64,000 nt of DNA from CBFDBF01 sp050293315 (GTDB taxonomy: Bacteria; Pseudomonadota; Gammaproteobacteria; Chromatiales; Chromatiaceae): contig JBNKMS010000012.1 of assembly GCA_050293315.1 (NCBI GenBank), positions 1 through 64,000 on the forward strand, read 5' to 3'. Position numbers and translations under genes: made by a program. Below are positions 17,738 to 26,956 of this stretch, one piece after another. How positions within the stretch are numbered: position 1 is the first letter of the stretch; each line of letters starts with the position of its first letter. The notes beneath the pieces are model-generated. The model was given only the letters and a program-made list of their open reading frames with translations, was not told the origin of the DNA and did no database searches.

Positions 17738-18578
17738 CCTCGCTTAGCCAACGACCGCCATTCTTGTTCTTGGCTAGGCCGACCACGATGTACTTATGGC
17801 CATCCTGTTCGACCAGGGCGCCATCGGCGTGCCAGTTACGCCAGGTGCCTGACTTGCGGTAGATCCTGGCATCTGGCCGATCTGCCAGCCCCTTGACGAA
17901 CTTATGCTTGATCCCAGGGTGAGAGAGGATCTCTTTCATGCTGCGGGTCAATTTTGGTGATACCAGCTGCCCGGTCTCCATCAGATAGAAGAAACGGGAG
18001 GCCTGGGTAGTAGTGGCGCCATGTGACAGGTTGTGCAGAGGGTCCCGCTTCCAACTACCCTTCTTGGAGTACTCTTTGCCCACCCAGAGTCCACCGTTGT
18101 ATTGCGGATCGTAGAGGCGAAAGCGCGGCAGGGTCAAGATCTCGGCGATCCGCTCGATCCCAACGCGTCGGATCATCTTGGCGGCATCGGCATTGGAGGA
18201 GAAGCGGATCATGTTGGTCAGAGAGTCGCGGGTCTCCCGATCCAGCTTCATATGGCCATCATCAATCTCCACGAAGGCCGCCAGCAGGACCGCGATCTTG
18301 GGCAGACTGGCCGCATAGATCATCTCATCCCCGTTGAGCTCCGCCATCCGAGGATTGGTGGGATCGGTGATATCGGTTACTGTCAGGGCGAGCTGCTTAT
18401 TGGCCACCGCCTGCTGTAAATGTAGATCACTGATCACCCTGTTCAAATCACGCTGCAGTCCAGGGTCACGACAGTCACGCAACGGAGGGAATTCAGAGTC
18501 CTCCATTGAGTCTGCGAAAACGGGCAGGGACAGCAGGCTAAGGAGCAGCAAAAAAGTAGCGCGGGCAACTATCTTCAT
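17658..18578 (-). CDS. Periplasmic SxxK serine hydrolase, convergent paralogue
   Basis: A 306-residue secreted serine hydrolase with signal peptide (cleavage near VFADS) and motifs S91-L-P-K94, S127-S-N129 and K242-S-G244. The region before the nucleophile (LTVTDITDPTNPRMAELNGD) parallels LDLSDPANPRYAEHRGE in the 444-residue neighbour, so the two are homologous but diverged. The last 80 bp encode the C-termini of both genes on opposite strands. The family is annotated elsewhere as class A beta-lactamase-like, but I do not see the class A Glu166 loop. No strong ribosome binding site is visible at this ATG. Confidence 0.8.
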   Translation of the reverse strand: MKIVARATFLLLLSLLSLPVFADSMEDSEFPPLRDCRDPGLQRDLNRVISDLHLQQAVANKQLALTVTDITDPTNPRMAELNGDEMIYAASLPKIAVLLAAFVEIDDGHMKLDRETRDSLTNMIRFSSNADAAKMIRRVGIERIAEILTLPRFRLYDPQYNGGLWVGKEYSKKGSWKRDPLHNLSHGATTTQASRFFYLMETGQLVSPKLTRSMKEILSHPGIKHKFVKGLADRPDARIYRKSGTWRNWHADGALVEQDGHKYIVVGLAKNKNGGRWLSEVIGPIHDLIVSQPKLALAPAQDASSQ

Positions 18579-18696
18579 ATGTGTCTGGGCCTATTTCTCG
18601 ATCATAACAAAAGAGATTCCTTCAAGTATATGCTAAAATCGCGTAAAGTCAAGCAAATTATACGTATAAAACAATTAGTTAGGGTGAAATGTTGCA

Positions 18697-19968
18697 GTGA
18701 ATCAAAGACCGCAGAAAGTGACAAAACAGCCGCATATCTCCCCTATGGCGCGGGCGATAATCCTATTTATTAACTTTTTCCTCATCATCCTCGCCTACTA
18801 CCACATCAAGCCCGCCAGTCGCTCTCTGTTTGTTGAGTACCTGGGGGCCGATCAACTCCCCTATGTCTGGATAGGTACTGCCCTGTTTCTGGGCACGATA
18901 ATCGGCCTATATCACCGTATTGTAGAGCGCCATTCCCGTATCAACGTGGTACTGGGAAGCTGCATTATTTTTGTCCTGATCCTGGGTGGTTTCTACCTCA
19001 TGCTGCTCAGCCCCAATGCCGTCGGTGCAGTTGCACTATATGTCTTTGCCGATATCTTTAGCGTGGTACTGGTGGAACAGTTCTGGAGCCTGACCAACAC
19101 CGTGTTCGTCACCCAGGAGGGTAAGCGTTGGTACGGCCTGATCGCAACCGGAGGCCTGGTGGGTGGCGTGGCCGGCGGGGTCAGCGCCAGCTCTCTACTT
19201 GAGCTCATGGGGCTGAACACGCAGGAGCTGCTGCTGGTTGCGGCAGCGATCATCGGCCTGATCTTCGGTATCAACCTGCTGATGCATCGCCTCCAGATGC
19301 TGCGTGAGGCCCCCACCGCCCAGCCACCGATTATCGCCAGTGGCGGCTGGCGGGCACTGATCCAAAATCGCTATGTGATGCTGATAGCCATCCTGTTGCT
19401 AATATCTCAACTTGCCCAGCCGCTGGTGGAGTACCAGTTTGTAAAGACCATTGAGGAGCAGATTATTGGCCTGGATGAGAGGACCGCATTCTTCTCCAGC
19501 TTCTTCGCCCTGATGGGTGCGGTCTCCATCGGTATAAATCTATTCATCACTCCGCTGATCCATCGCTATCTGGGGGTGATAGCGGGGCTGTTGGTGCAAC
19601 CTCTGCTGCTTGGTATCTCATCCTTTATCTTCTTTGCGGCCGGAACGCTCAACACTGCCGCGGCCATGAAGATAAGCGATCGCGGGCTATCCTACTCCAT
19701 CAACCGCGCCTCCAAGGAGCTGCTATACGTACCGCTGGATGCGCTCCACACCTACCAGATCAAGGCGTGGGTCGATATGTTCGGCTATCGCGCATTCAAG
19801 GTATTTGGTTCACTCCTGATACTGATCCTCACCCAATGGTTCGATCTGGGCATAGAGCTTGGGAATATAAGCTGGCTGACTATAGCCTGCTGTAGCGCAT
19901 GGCTGCTGGTGATCTACTATCTAGCTAAAGAGTACCACCAAATCGCCAACCTGCCGCTACAAGGGTGA
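18697..19968 (+). CDS. Npt1/Npt2-like (ATP/ADP translocase family) membrane protein
   Basis: A 423-residue polytopic membrane protein with about 11-12 hydrophobic segments. Segments such as LAYYHIKPASRSLFVEYLGA and VEQFWSLTNTVFVTQEGKRW resemble the bacterial members of the nucleotide transporter (TLC/NTT) family that are widespread in free-living proteobacteria. Known family members exchange ATP/ADP or import nucleotides; substrate and direction here are unknown. The start is GTG at 18697 with AGGGTGA upstream; ATG at 18745 is an alternative. It is followed 20 bases later by a longer relative, so the two may form a unit. Confidence 0.7.
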   Translation: MNQRPQKVTKQPHISPMARAIILFINFFLIILAYYHIKPASRSLFVEYLGADQLPYVWIGTALFLGTIIGLYHRIVERHSRINVVLGSCIIFVLILGGFYLMLLSPNAVGAVALYVFADIFSVVLVEQFWSLTNTVFVTQEGKRWYGLIATGGLVGGVAGGVSASSLLELMGLNTQELLLVAAAIIGLIFGINLLMHRLQMLREAPTAQPPIIASGGWRALIQNRYVMLIAILLLISQLAQPLVEYQFVKTIEEQIIGLDERTAFFSSFFALMGAVSIGINLFITPLIHRYLGVIAGLLVQPLLLGISSFIFFAAGTLNTAAAMKISDRGLSYSINRASKELLYVPLDALHTYQIKAWVDMFGYRAFKVFGSLLILILTQWFDLGIELGNISWLTIACCSAWLLVIYYLAKEYHQIANLPLQG

Positions 19969-19988
19969 CCAGGGCCTGTTAACACACC

Positions 19989-22445
19989 ATGTCCAGCAAC
20001 CTAAATAACTCAGATGCCGCCGCCACCCGGTTCGCCATACTGACCGCGGTGGTGATCATCGCCCATCAGGTGGCCGGCAAGGCGACCCGTGATGCGCTGT
20101 TTCTCACCCATTTCGATGTTACCGATCTGCCTAAGGCGGTGATCCTCGGGGCGGTATGCTCTATCGGGGCCGTGCTACTGATCTCACATCTCCTGACCCG
20201 GCGCGCTCCGGCGCGGATCATCCCCCTCGCCTTTGCCCTCAGTGCAGCGCTGTTCCTGCTTGAGTGGTACCTGCTGGATATGGCGCCACGCCTGGTGGCC
20301 ATGGGACTATACCTGCATATGTCGATGTTTGGCGCCGCCCTGATAAGCGGCTTCTGGTCGGTATTCAACGAGCGCTTCGACCCCCATAGCGCAAAACTGA
20401 TTGTCGCCAAGATTGCCGCCGCTGCCACTCTAGGTGGACTTGCGGGCGGCCTGATCGCTGAGCGGGTCTCTGCATTTACCGATGTACGCACCATGCTACT
20501 GGTGCTTGGGATAGCCCATACAGCCAGCATGTTCACCATCATGGGGATGGCGCGCTCCGGGGGCGACGCGCCGCAGGCCCAGCCAATCCAGCATGGCATG
20601 TCCGGCATCCAGGCGCTGCGACAGACGCCCTATCTGCAGCGTATGGGACTGTTGCTGGTACTGGGGGCGATTGCAGCCGCCCTCCTTGACTACGCCCTGA
20701 AATCTGAGGCGGCCGCCCGCTTCACCTCCGAAGAGTCGCTGATCGGTTTCTTTGCCATGTTCTACGCCATCTCCGGCAGTGCGGCCTTTCTGCTGCAGAC
20801 CACCCTGGGCAAACGTACACTGAAGCGTTTTGGCCTGGGTGGGACCATCGCCATCGTGCCGGCCACTGTGATGATCGCCGGCTTTATCGGCGTCTCCCTG
20901 ACCAACATCTGGACCGTGGTAGTACTGCGCGGGGCGCAGACCGCCATGACCAACTCCTTCTTCCGCTCCGGTTTCGAGCTGCTCTACTCCCCGGTTGCCC
21001 GGGAGAAAAAGCGGGCGGCAAAATCGATCATCGATGTCGGCGCCGACCGCATGGGGGACATGTTGGGAGGTGGACTGATACTGCTACTGCTGTTCCTGAT
21101 CCCTGATCTGCCGACCTCACTGGTCATCGGCCTGGCCATAATCGTAGCGGGACTCGCCCTGCTGGTGATCCGCAAACTAAAACAGGGCTATGTCTCTCAA
21201 CTGGCCACCAGCCTGCGCAGCAACCACAGAGAGGTTACTGCCGATGTACTGATTGAGCCGACCTCAGGTCTGACCGCCACCGAGCCAGAAATAGACGCTA
21301 AGTGGCAACCAGCCAGGGCGACGGCGGGGATACATATAGACGTCCCAGAGGCAGGAGAGCGGTGCGCTGACACACTATACAACTCCATGCTCTCCACCAT
21401 ATCCGATCTGCGCTCCAACGATCCTGTGAAGATGAAAAGGGCGATCAACAACAGCCCACCCAACCCGCTGCTGGTCGCCCATATCATCCCCCTACTCGGC
21501 TATGAGGAGCTAGCCCCGGAGGCGCGACAGTGGCTGGGGAGCATCGCCGGGATCGAGGGAGAGTTGGCAGATGCCCTGCTCAATCCGGCACACCTCGGCA
21601 GCGTGCATCTCCATCTGACCGAGGTGCTGGAGCACATCGGCAGCCAGCGGGCACTATATGGGCTGCTCTCCGGCCTGCAGGCTGAACACTATGCACTACG
21701 CTACGCCTGCACCATGAGCCTGCATCGTCTCACCGCGATAAAACCAGACCTGGATATCCCCAGTCGCCCGGTACTGCTCTCGGTACAGAGAGAGCTGGAG
21801 AGCGAAAACAGCTGGGCCATAGCGCCAGCTGACGCCAACACCAGGGGGCTGCAACACATATTTGCCCTGCTGGCGCTGACCCAGGAGAGAGAAGTCATGG
21901 ATCGCTGCTATCGGGCGCTGGCCGGCAGTGACCGCACCCTGCACGGGACCGCGCTGGAGTACCTGGAGAACGTGTTGCCGGACAACATCAGGGTACTGTT
22001 GTGGCGCCATATCGAGGGGACGGCCGAGATCACCAGGAGCAACCGCGGCCAACAGGAGCTGGCCGACAGTCTGCTCCAATCAGAGCAGGAGCCGCCAAAA
22101 CCTGCAACGCAGGCGGAGACAACCCCTGTGCGCCGCGCCGCGCCGCCGAAACGGCATACCGTCATCAGTCTGCACGGTGAGATCGACCTGGCGGTCGCCC
22201 CGATGATCAGCCAGCAGTTCCTGGAGATACTGGCCCAGGGCAAGAATCTGGTGGTGGACTTCACCCAGGTGAGCTATATCGACAGCTCCGGCATCTCCAG
22301 CCTGGTTGAGGGTCACCAGTACGCCCAGGCAAACGGCCTGGAATTCGCCCTGGCCGGTCTGGGCGAGATCCCTATGCGGGTGTTGCAACTCTGCAATATG
22401 GACCAGATCTTCACCATCTACGAATCACCGACGCCACAGGAGTAG
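19989..22445 (+). CDS. Npt/TLC-like membrane protein fused to HEAT-like and STAS domains
   Basis: An 818-residue protein. Residues 1-400 form a 12-helix transporter-like domain related to the upstream protein (AGKATRDALFLTHFDVTDLP parallels its IKPASRSLFVEYLGADQLP). Residues about 470-640 are alpha-helical, with short repeats like the HEAT repeats often attached to this transporter group. Residues about 718-818 form a STAS domain with VVDFTQVSYIDSSGISSL; S766 or S767 is in the position phosphorylated in SpoIIAA-type antagonists. A STAS tail suggests regulated transport or partner switching, which is inference. The stop is one base before the yheS start. Confidence 0.72.
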   Translation: MSSNLNNSDAAATRFAILTAVVIIAHQVAGKATRDALFLTHFDVTDLPKAVILGAVCSIGAVLLISHLLTRRAPARIIPLAFALSAALFLLEWYLLDMAPRLVAMGLYLHMSMFGAALISGFWSVFNERFDPHSAKLIVAKIAAAATLGGLAGGLIAERVSAFTDVRTMLLVLGIAHTASMFTIMGMARSGGDAPQAQPIQHGMSGIQALRQTPYLQRMGLLLVLGAIAAALLDYALKSEAAARFTSEESLIGFFAMFYAISGSAAFLLQTTLGKRTLKRFGLGGTIAIVPATVMIAGFIGVSLTNIWTVVVLRGAQTAMTNSFFRSGFELLYSPVAREKKRAAKSIIDVGADRMGDMLGGGLILLLLFLIPDLPTSLVIGLAIIVAGLALLVIRKLKQGYVSQLATSLRSNHREVTADVLIEPTSGLTATEPEIDAKWQPARATAGIHIDVPEAGERCADTLYNSMLSTISDLRSNDPVKMKRAINNSPPNPLLVAHIIPLLGYEELAPEARQWLGSIAGIEGELADALLNPAHLGSVHLHLTEVLEHIGSQRALYGLLSGLQAEHYALRYACTMSLHRLTAIKPDLDIPSRPVLLSVQRELESENSWAIAPADANTRGLQHIFALLALTQEREVMDRCYRALAGSDRTLHGTALEYLENVLPDNIRVLLWRHIEGTAEITRSNRGQQELADSLLQSEQEPPKPATQAETTPVRRAAPPKRHTVISLHGEIDLAVAPMISQQFLEILAQGKNLVVDFTQVSYIDSSGISSLVEGHQYAQANGLEFALAGLGEIPMRVLQLCNMDQIFTIYESPTPQE

Positions 22446-22446
22446 C

Positions 22447-24363
22447 ATGCTCCGCCTGGACCATCTCAGCCTGCGGCGTGGCCCCCGGCTCCTGTTTACC
22501 GATGCCACCTGCAGTATCCACCCGGGACAGCGGGTCGGCGTCACCGGTGCCAACGGCAGCGGTAAATCGAGCCTGTTTGCCCTAATCCTGGATGAGCTTC
22601 ACGCCGACGCCGGCGAGCTGCACCGCCCGGCCGATTGGGTCATAGCCCATGTTGCCCAGGAGACCCCCGCAGACCCCCGCCCGGCGATTGAGTATGTGCT
22701 CGATGGGGACCAGGAGCTGCGCCAGATCGAACAGCAGCTGCAACAGGCAGAGGGTTCGCCGCAACAGGGCGAGCGACTGGCCACCCTGCATAGCCGGTTC
22801 GAGACCATCGATGGCTATAGCGCCCGTTCCCGCGCCGCCCGGCTGCTCCACGGCCTCGGCTTCAGTGTGGGCGATGAGGGGCGTCCGGTCGACAGCTTCT
22901 CCGGCGGCTGGCGGATGCGGCTCAATCTGGCCCGCGCCCTGATCTGCCGCTCCGACCTGCTGCTGCTGGATGAGCCCACCAACCACCTCGATCTGGATGC
23001 CGTGATCTGGCTGGAGGGGTGGCTCAAGGGGTACCCCGGCACCCTGCTGCTGATCTCCCACGATCGCGATTTTCTGGATGGCGTAACCACCCATATCGCC
23101 CATATAGAACAGGGCGGTCTCACCCTCTACAGCGGCAACTACTCTGCCTTCGAGCATATCCGGGCCGAGCGCCTGGCCAACCAACAGGCAGCGTTCGAGC
23201 GACAGCAGCAGGAGATTGCCCATATCCACAGCTATGTGGAACGGTTCCGCGCCAAGGCGACCAAGGCGCGGCAGGCTCAGAGCCGGCTCAAGGCGCTACA
23301 ACGCATGGAGCGAATCGCCCCGGCCCATGTGGACTCACCCTTCCAGTTCAGCTTCAAACCGCCTGAGAAGAGCCCCAGCCCCCTGCTACGGCTGGAAAAC
23401 GGGGCCACCGGATATGGCGACAACACCATCCTACAGGGGGTGAACCTGACCCTGGTGCCGGGGGATCGTATCGGCCTGCTGGGGCATAACGGGGCCGGCA
23501 AATCGACCTTGATCAAACTGCTAGCGGAGGGGCTGCCCCTCACCAGTGGTGAGCGCCACAGCGCGCAGCACCTCGCTATCGGCTACTTTGCCCAACATCA
23601 GATGGACCAGCTCCACCCGGAACAGAGCCCACTGCAGCACCTGCTACAGCTCGATCGCAAGGCAGGTGAGCAGTCGTGTCGCGACTATCTTGGCGGCTTC
23701 GGCTTCTCCGGCGAGCTGGCCGACCGTCCGACCGCCCCCTTCTCCGGGGGTGAGAAGGCGCGACTGGTACTGGCGCTGCTGATCTACCAGCGGCCCAATC
23801 TGCTGCTGTTAGACGAACCCACCAACCACCTCGATCTGGAGATGCGCCACAGCCTGATCCGGGCCCTGCAGGGGTTCAGCGGGGCGATGGTGATAGTCTC
23901 CCACGACCGCCACCTGTTGCGCACCAGCAGCGACCAGCTGCTCCTGGTCAACCGCGGCAGAGTAGAGGAGTTCAAGGGTGATCTCGATGACTACCCTCGC
24001 TGGCTGGCTGACAACCGCAGCGGGGTCGAAGAGAAAAGCAGTAACGCTGAACCGCAGGAGCATAGCGCCACCGCCCGCCGTGAGCGCAAACGTAGAGAGG
24101 CGGAGCAGCGCCAACTGCTGCAGCCGCTACGCCGCAAAGGTGAACAGCTGGAGAAAGCGCTGGCCGAGCTAAGCCAACAGCAGGCGGAGCTGGAGCAGCG
24201 GCTGGCGGATCCTGAGATCTACAGCGATGGACAGAAGGCAACGCTGCAGCAGCTGCTCAAACAGAAGCGCCAGATCGACGCCGAACTAGGCACAACTGAA
24301 GAGGAGTGGCTGCAGACGGTGGAGGAGCTGGAGGCTCTGCAATCCACTGCAGATGACAGGTAA
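22447..24363 (+). CDS. yheS: ABC-F family ribosome-associated ATPase YheS
   Basis: A 638-residue tandem ATPase without membrane segments. Both cassettes have Walker A (GANGSGKSS and GHNGAGKST), signature SGGWR/SGGEK and Walker B LLLLDEPTNHLDLD, linked by a charged coiled-coil arm (about 240-320). The opening LRLDHLSLRRGPRLLF and a Glu/Gln-rich C-terminal coiled coil match YheS among the ABC-F paralogues. ABC-F proteins act at the ribosomal E site to resolve stalled translation. The ATG at 22447 is one base from the previous stop, implying coupling; reading frames starting upstream overlap the STAS gene and are not used. Confidence 0.93.
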   Translation: MLRLDHLSLRRGPRLLFTDATCSIHPGQRVGVTGANGSGKSSLFALILDELHADAGELHRPADWVIAHVAQETPADPRPAIEYVLDGDQELRQIEQQLQQAEGSPQQGERLATLHSRFETIDGYSARSRAARLLHGLGFSVGDEGRPVDSFSGGWRMRLNLARALICRSDLLLLDEPTNHLDLDAVIWLEGWLKGYPGTLLLISHDRDFLDGVTTHIAHIEQGGLTLYSGNYSAFEHIRAERLANQQAAFERQQQEIAHIHSYVERFRAKATKARQAQSRLKALQRMERIAPAHVDSPFQFSFKPPEKSPSPLLRLENGATGYGDNTILQGVNLTLVPGDRIGLLGHNGAGKSTLIKLLAEGLPLTSGERHSAQHLAIGYFAQHQMDQLHPEQSPLQHLLQLDRKAGEQSCRDYLGGFGFSGELADRPTAPFSGGEKARLVLALLIYQRPNLLLLDEPTNHLDLEMRHSLIRALQGFSGAMVIVSHDRHLLRTSSDQLLLVNRGRVEEFKGDLDDYPRWLADNRSGVEEKSSNAEPQEHSATARRERKRREAEQRQLLQPLRRKGEQLEKALAELSQQQAELEQRLADPEIYSDGQKATLQQLLKQKRQIDAELGTTEEEWLQTVEELEALQSTADDR

Positions 24364-24390
24364 AAATGGGGAAGCATTTATATACGCAGG

Positions 24391-25590
24391 TTAGTGCTCT
24401 AAGGCACACTGATTGCGCCCCAGTTCCAGTTCAGCCATTCGGATCTCATCCACCTCCAGCAAACCGGAATTGATGCGGCGAATATCATCATAGCTTTCAG
24501 GCTGTGACGGCAGGCTATCGAGGATATGCGCAAGGAATGCATCGGGACCATCTGCCAGATTGCGCAGGCTCTCATTATTTCTGCGCAGAACCTTCAAACT
24601 GGAGCAATAACACTCTGGCGTCTCAGAAACAGCCGTGCCACTAGCATGGGCAGGCAGAATGATAGTCTCATCGGGCAGTGCCACAATCCGCTGCAGTGAG
24701 TCATAGAGCAGGGAGGCCCAGCTGCTGGCGTGTCCGCCAAGATCGGGCCTACCGACCGAATCGAGGAACAGGGTGTCGCTGGTCAGCAGATAGTGGTCAT
24801 CAACCAGCAGATTGACCATACCGAGTGTGTGGCCTGGCTGATGCAGTACCTTCAATGTAACATCGCCCAACTGAAACAGCGTCCCATCCTGCAGATATCG
24901 ATAGGGAAAGGTTGCCGGCAGCGTATCCACAGCGTTTATGCCGTCGTAGGGATGCAACCAGTAATCCACCTCTAACGCCTTTGCCAGGCTAGGGCCTCCA
25001 GTGAGGTGATCGGCCTGCAGGTGGGATTCGAGGACGCCGATGGCACTCCAGCCGCGACCGGTAAGTTCCTGGGTATAGACTTGAGTATGGCGTCCCGCAT
25101 CGAAAATTATTGCCTGTTGGTTGCTGGCAATAATATAACTGAGGCAGCCTCTGGCCGGACGGCTGATCTGCAGAATCTGGAGCTGCGAGCTTTCTTGCAC
25201 GACACCTACTTCATAGTGATTGCCCCATGCAGCCATGCCGCCTTCCAGATTGAAGGCGCTGTAACCAAGACCGCGCAGTCCAGCAGCAACATATTCAGAG
25301 GTGTCGCCTTTAGCGCAGACCGCTAGTATCGGCTCTTGCTTTGACAGCCTGTCTCCCAACCGCTTTGGTACTCCCCTTTTAACGGCCTCAACGATATCCT
25401 CATCCTCCTCATCGAGATCAATCAGATCGAAGTAGGGGATGTTAATGGAATCTATAAGGTGCTTGCCTTCAATCCGCCAGGTATCAAATTCATCAACATT
25501 GCGCAGATCAAGCAGTTGAAAGCGGTAGTCGCTGTTGAGTTTATTATGCAACTCCGCCGGATTCCATGAGACCCTGTTTTTACTGGCCAT
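24391..25590 (-). CDS. Rhodanese-metallo-beta-lactamase fusion, persulfide-dioxygenase-like
   Basis: A 399-residue protein with an N-terminal rhodanese domain (about 5-130; Cys92 in AVCAKGDTS) and a C-terminal MBL domain (about 135-345) related to ETHE1-type persulfide dioxygenases. Metal-site residues include H190 in ESHLQADHLTGG, D194, H195, H254 in QPGHT and D272 in SDTLF. The second His of the usual HxHxDH is Gln192. In ETHE1, iron is held by the equivalents of H190, H254 and D272, so mononuclear iron binding remains possible. The likely role is sulfane-sulfur transfer and oxidation. AAGGAG precedes the ATG. Confidence 0.82.
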   Translation of the reverse strand: MASKNRVSWNPAELHNKLNSDYRFQLLDLRNVDEFDTWRIEGKHLIDSINIPYFDLIDLDEEDEDIVEAVKRGVPKRLGDRLSKQEPILAVCAKGDTSEYVAAGLRGLGYSAFNLEGGMAAWGNHYEVGVVQESSQLQILQISRPARGCLSYIIASNQQAIIFDAGRHTQVYTQELTGRGWSAIGVLESHLQADHLTGGPSLAKALEVDYWLHPYDGINAVDTLPATFPYRYLQDGTLFQLGDVTLKVLHQPGHTLGMVNLLVDDHYLLTSDTLFLDSVGRPDLGGHASSWASLLYDSLQRIVALPDETIILPAHASGTAVSETPECYCSSLKVLRRNNESLRNLADGPDAFLAHILDSLPSQPESYDDIRRINSGLLEVDEIRMAELELGRNQCALEH

Positions 25591-25618
25591 AGACTACTCC
25601 TTAAAAAATGGGGCGCCC

Positions 25619-26806
25619 TTATTTTTGCTCATCGAGCTCCTCAAACTTGGCCGCCATCGTTGGGTTACTCCGAGTCAGTTTCTTTACCGTAACATCCTGC
25701 GCCTTGTCGTTGGCGAGACGCAGGTTTCGAACAGTGCTGGTTAATGCCTCTTTCGTCTTCTCAAGGTGGCTTATTGACTTATCTATCTCGTCGATCGCTG
25801 TTTGAAACTTCCTGGATGCAAGGTCATAGTTCTTCCCGAATGCGGTCTTGAATTTCTCCAGGTCGCTCTCGAAGTTCGTGACATCGATGTTCTGCGCCCT
25901 GACAAGCGCAAGCTCTGACTTGTATTCGAGCGCATTCATCGCTGCGTTGCGCAGCAGTGTAATAATGGGAAGAAAAAACTGTGGGCGCACAACATACATC
26001 TTCGGATAGCGATGGAACATATCAACAATTCCAGTGTTATAGAGCTCGCTGTCGGGCTCGAGCAGGGAGACCAGCACTGCGTACTCACACCCCTTCTCGC
26101 TGCGGTCTTTGTCGAGCTCCTTCAGAAAGTCCTCGTTCTTTTTCTTGGTTGCGGTGGTATCGCTCTCGTTCTTCATCTCAAACATGATCGAGACGATCTC
26201 AGTACCTGACTCATCCAAGTCGCGAAAGATGTAGTCGCCCTTGCTCCCGCTGCTGGCGTCATTGTCCTTCTCGAAATAGGCCCGTGGAAAGGCGGTAGCT
26301 CGAATTCGGTTAAACTCGGTCTCGCAGTGTTGCTCTAGGGTCTCGCCAACCATCTTGGTCGACAGGCGGGCCTTCATATCCCGAAGACGCTCAATCGCGT
26401 CGTCACGATCCTTGATCTGAGTTTCGTACTTGTCCTGGAGTGACTTCTCGGCGAGCTGTTTCTCAAGCTCTATTTGCTTAAGGTTGACCTTCAGTTCGTC
26501 GCGCTCCTTCTCAACCGCGCTGACGGCCTCAGTGATTGCGAGTTTCTGCTCAACTTCGTTCGATCCGAGCTTCGCTTTTAGCTCTTGAATCTCCGCATCC
26601 TTGGCTGCAGCACTCTTCTGCATCTCGTTACCGGCTTGCTCCCTGGCGAGCTCAACCGCGCTCTGCTTATCCCTCTCGGCCAGCTCAAGCCTCTCATGCA
26701 GCTGCCGCTCGAACTCACTGTCACGCACCTGCTTCAGGATATCCGCATACCCGGCCTCATCTATCTTGAATGCCTTCCCGCAGTGTGGGCAGATGATTTC
26801 ATGCAT
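25619..26806 (-). CDS. DUF2130 family protein
   Basis: A 395-residue cytoplasmic protein of unknown function. The N-terminus has a CPHC knuckle (ICPHCGKAFKI), then a long coiled coil (about 30-150), then the conserved DUF2130 domain (about 155-330). In that domain KGDYIFRD and IMFEMKN together resemble the D...ExK core of PD-(D/E)xK nucleases. The C-terminus is another coiled coil. The arrangement is like RmuC proteins, so a DNA-related role is possible but unproven. A G-rich stretch (GAGGGGGTG) lies upstream of the ATG. It shares orientation with its neighbours, with no functional link apparent. Confidence 0.8.
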   Translation of the reverse strand: MHEIICPHCGKAFKIDEAGYADILKQVRDSEFERQLHERLELAERDKQSAVELAREQAGNEMQKSAAAKDAEIQELKAKLGSNEVEQKLAITEAVSAVEKERDELKVNLKQIELEKQLAEKSLQDKYETQIKDRDDAIERLRDMKARLSTKMVGETLEQHCETEFNRIRATAFPRAYFEKDNDASSGSKGDYIFRDLDESGTEIVSIMFEMKNESDTTATKKKNEDFLKELDKDRSEKGCEYAVLVSLLEPDSELYNTGIVDMFHRYPKMYVVRPQFFLPIITLLRNAAMNALEYKSELALVRAQNIDVTNFESDLEKFKTAFGKNYDLASRKFQTAIDEIDKSISHLEKTKEALTSTVRNLRLANDKAQDVTVKKLTRSNPTMAAKFEELDEQK

Positions 26807-26956
26807 ATTTAATTCACCCCCTCATCGTGGTGAGCTACAACTCTGCATAGATTTAGATCACTCCTTTATCGCCACTAAAACGGAGTCTCTCTGACATGAC
26901 AAAGCTGATAGTGAGATTTAAACATGTGGCTGGAGCAGACACTACTACAAATCGAC

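Noticed and set aside
16403..18578. Class A beta-lactamase resistance genes
   Set aside because: SxxK, SxN and KSG motifs are shared with many peptidases and esterases; the class A Glu166 region was not found and the context is not a resistance island.
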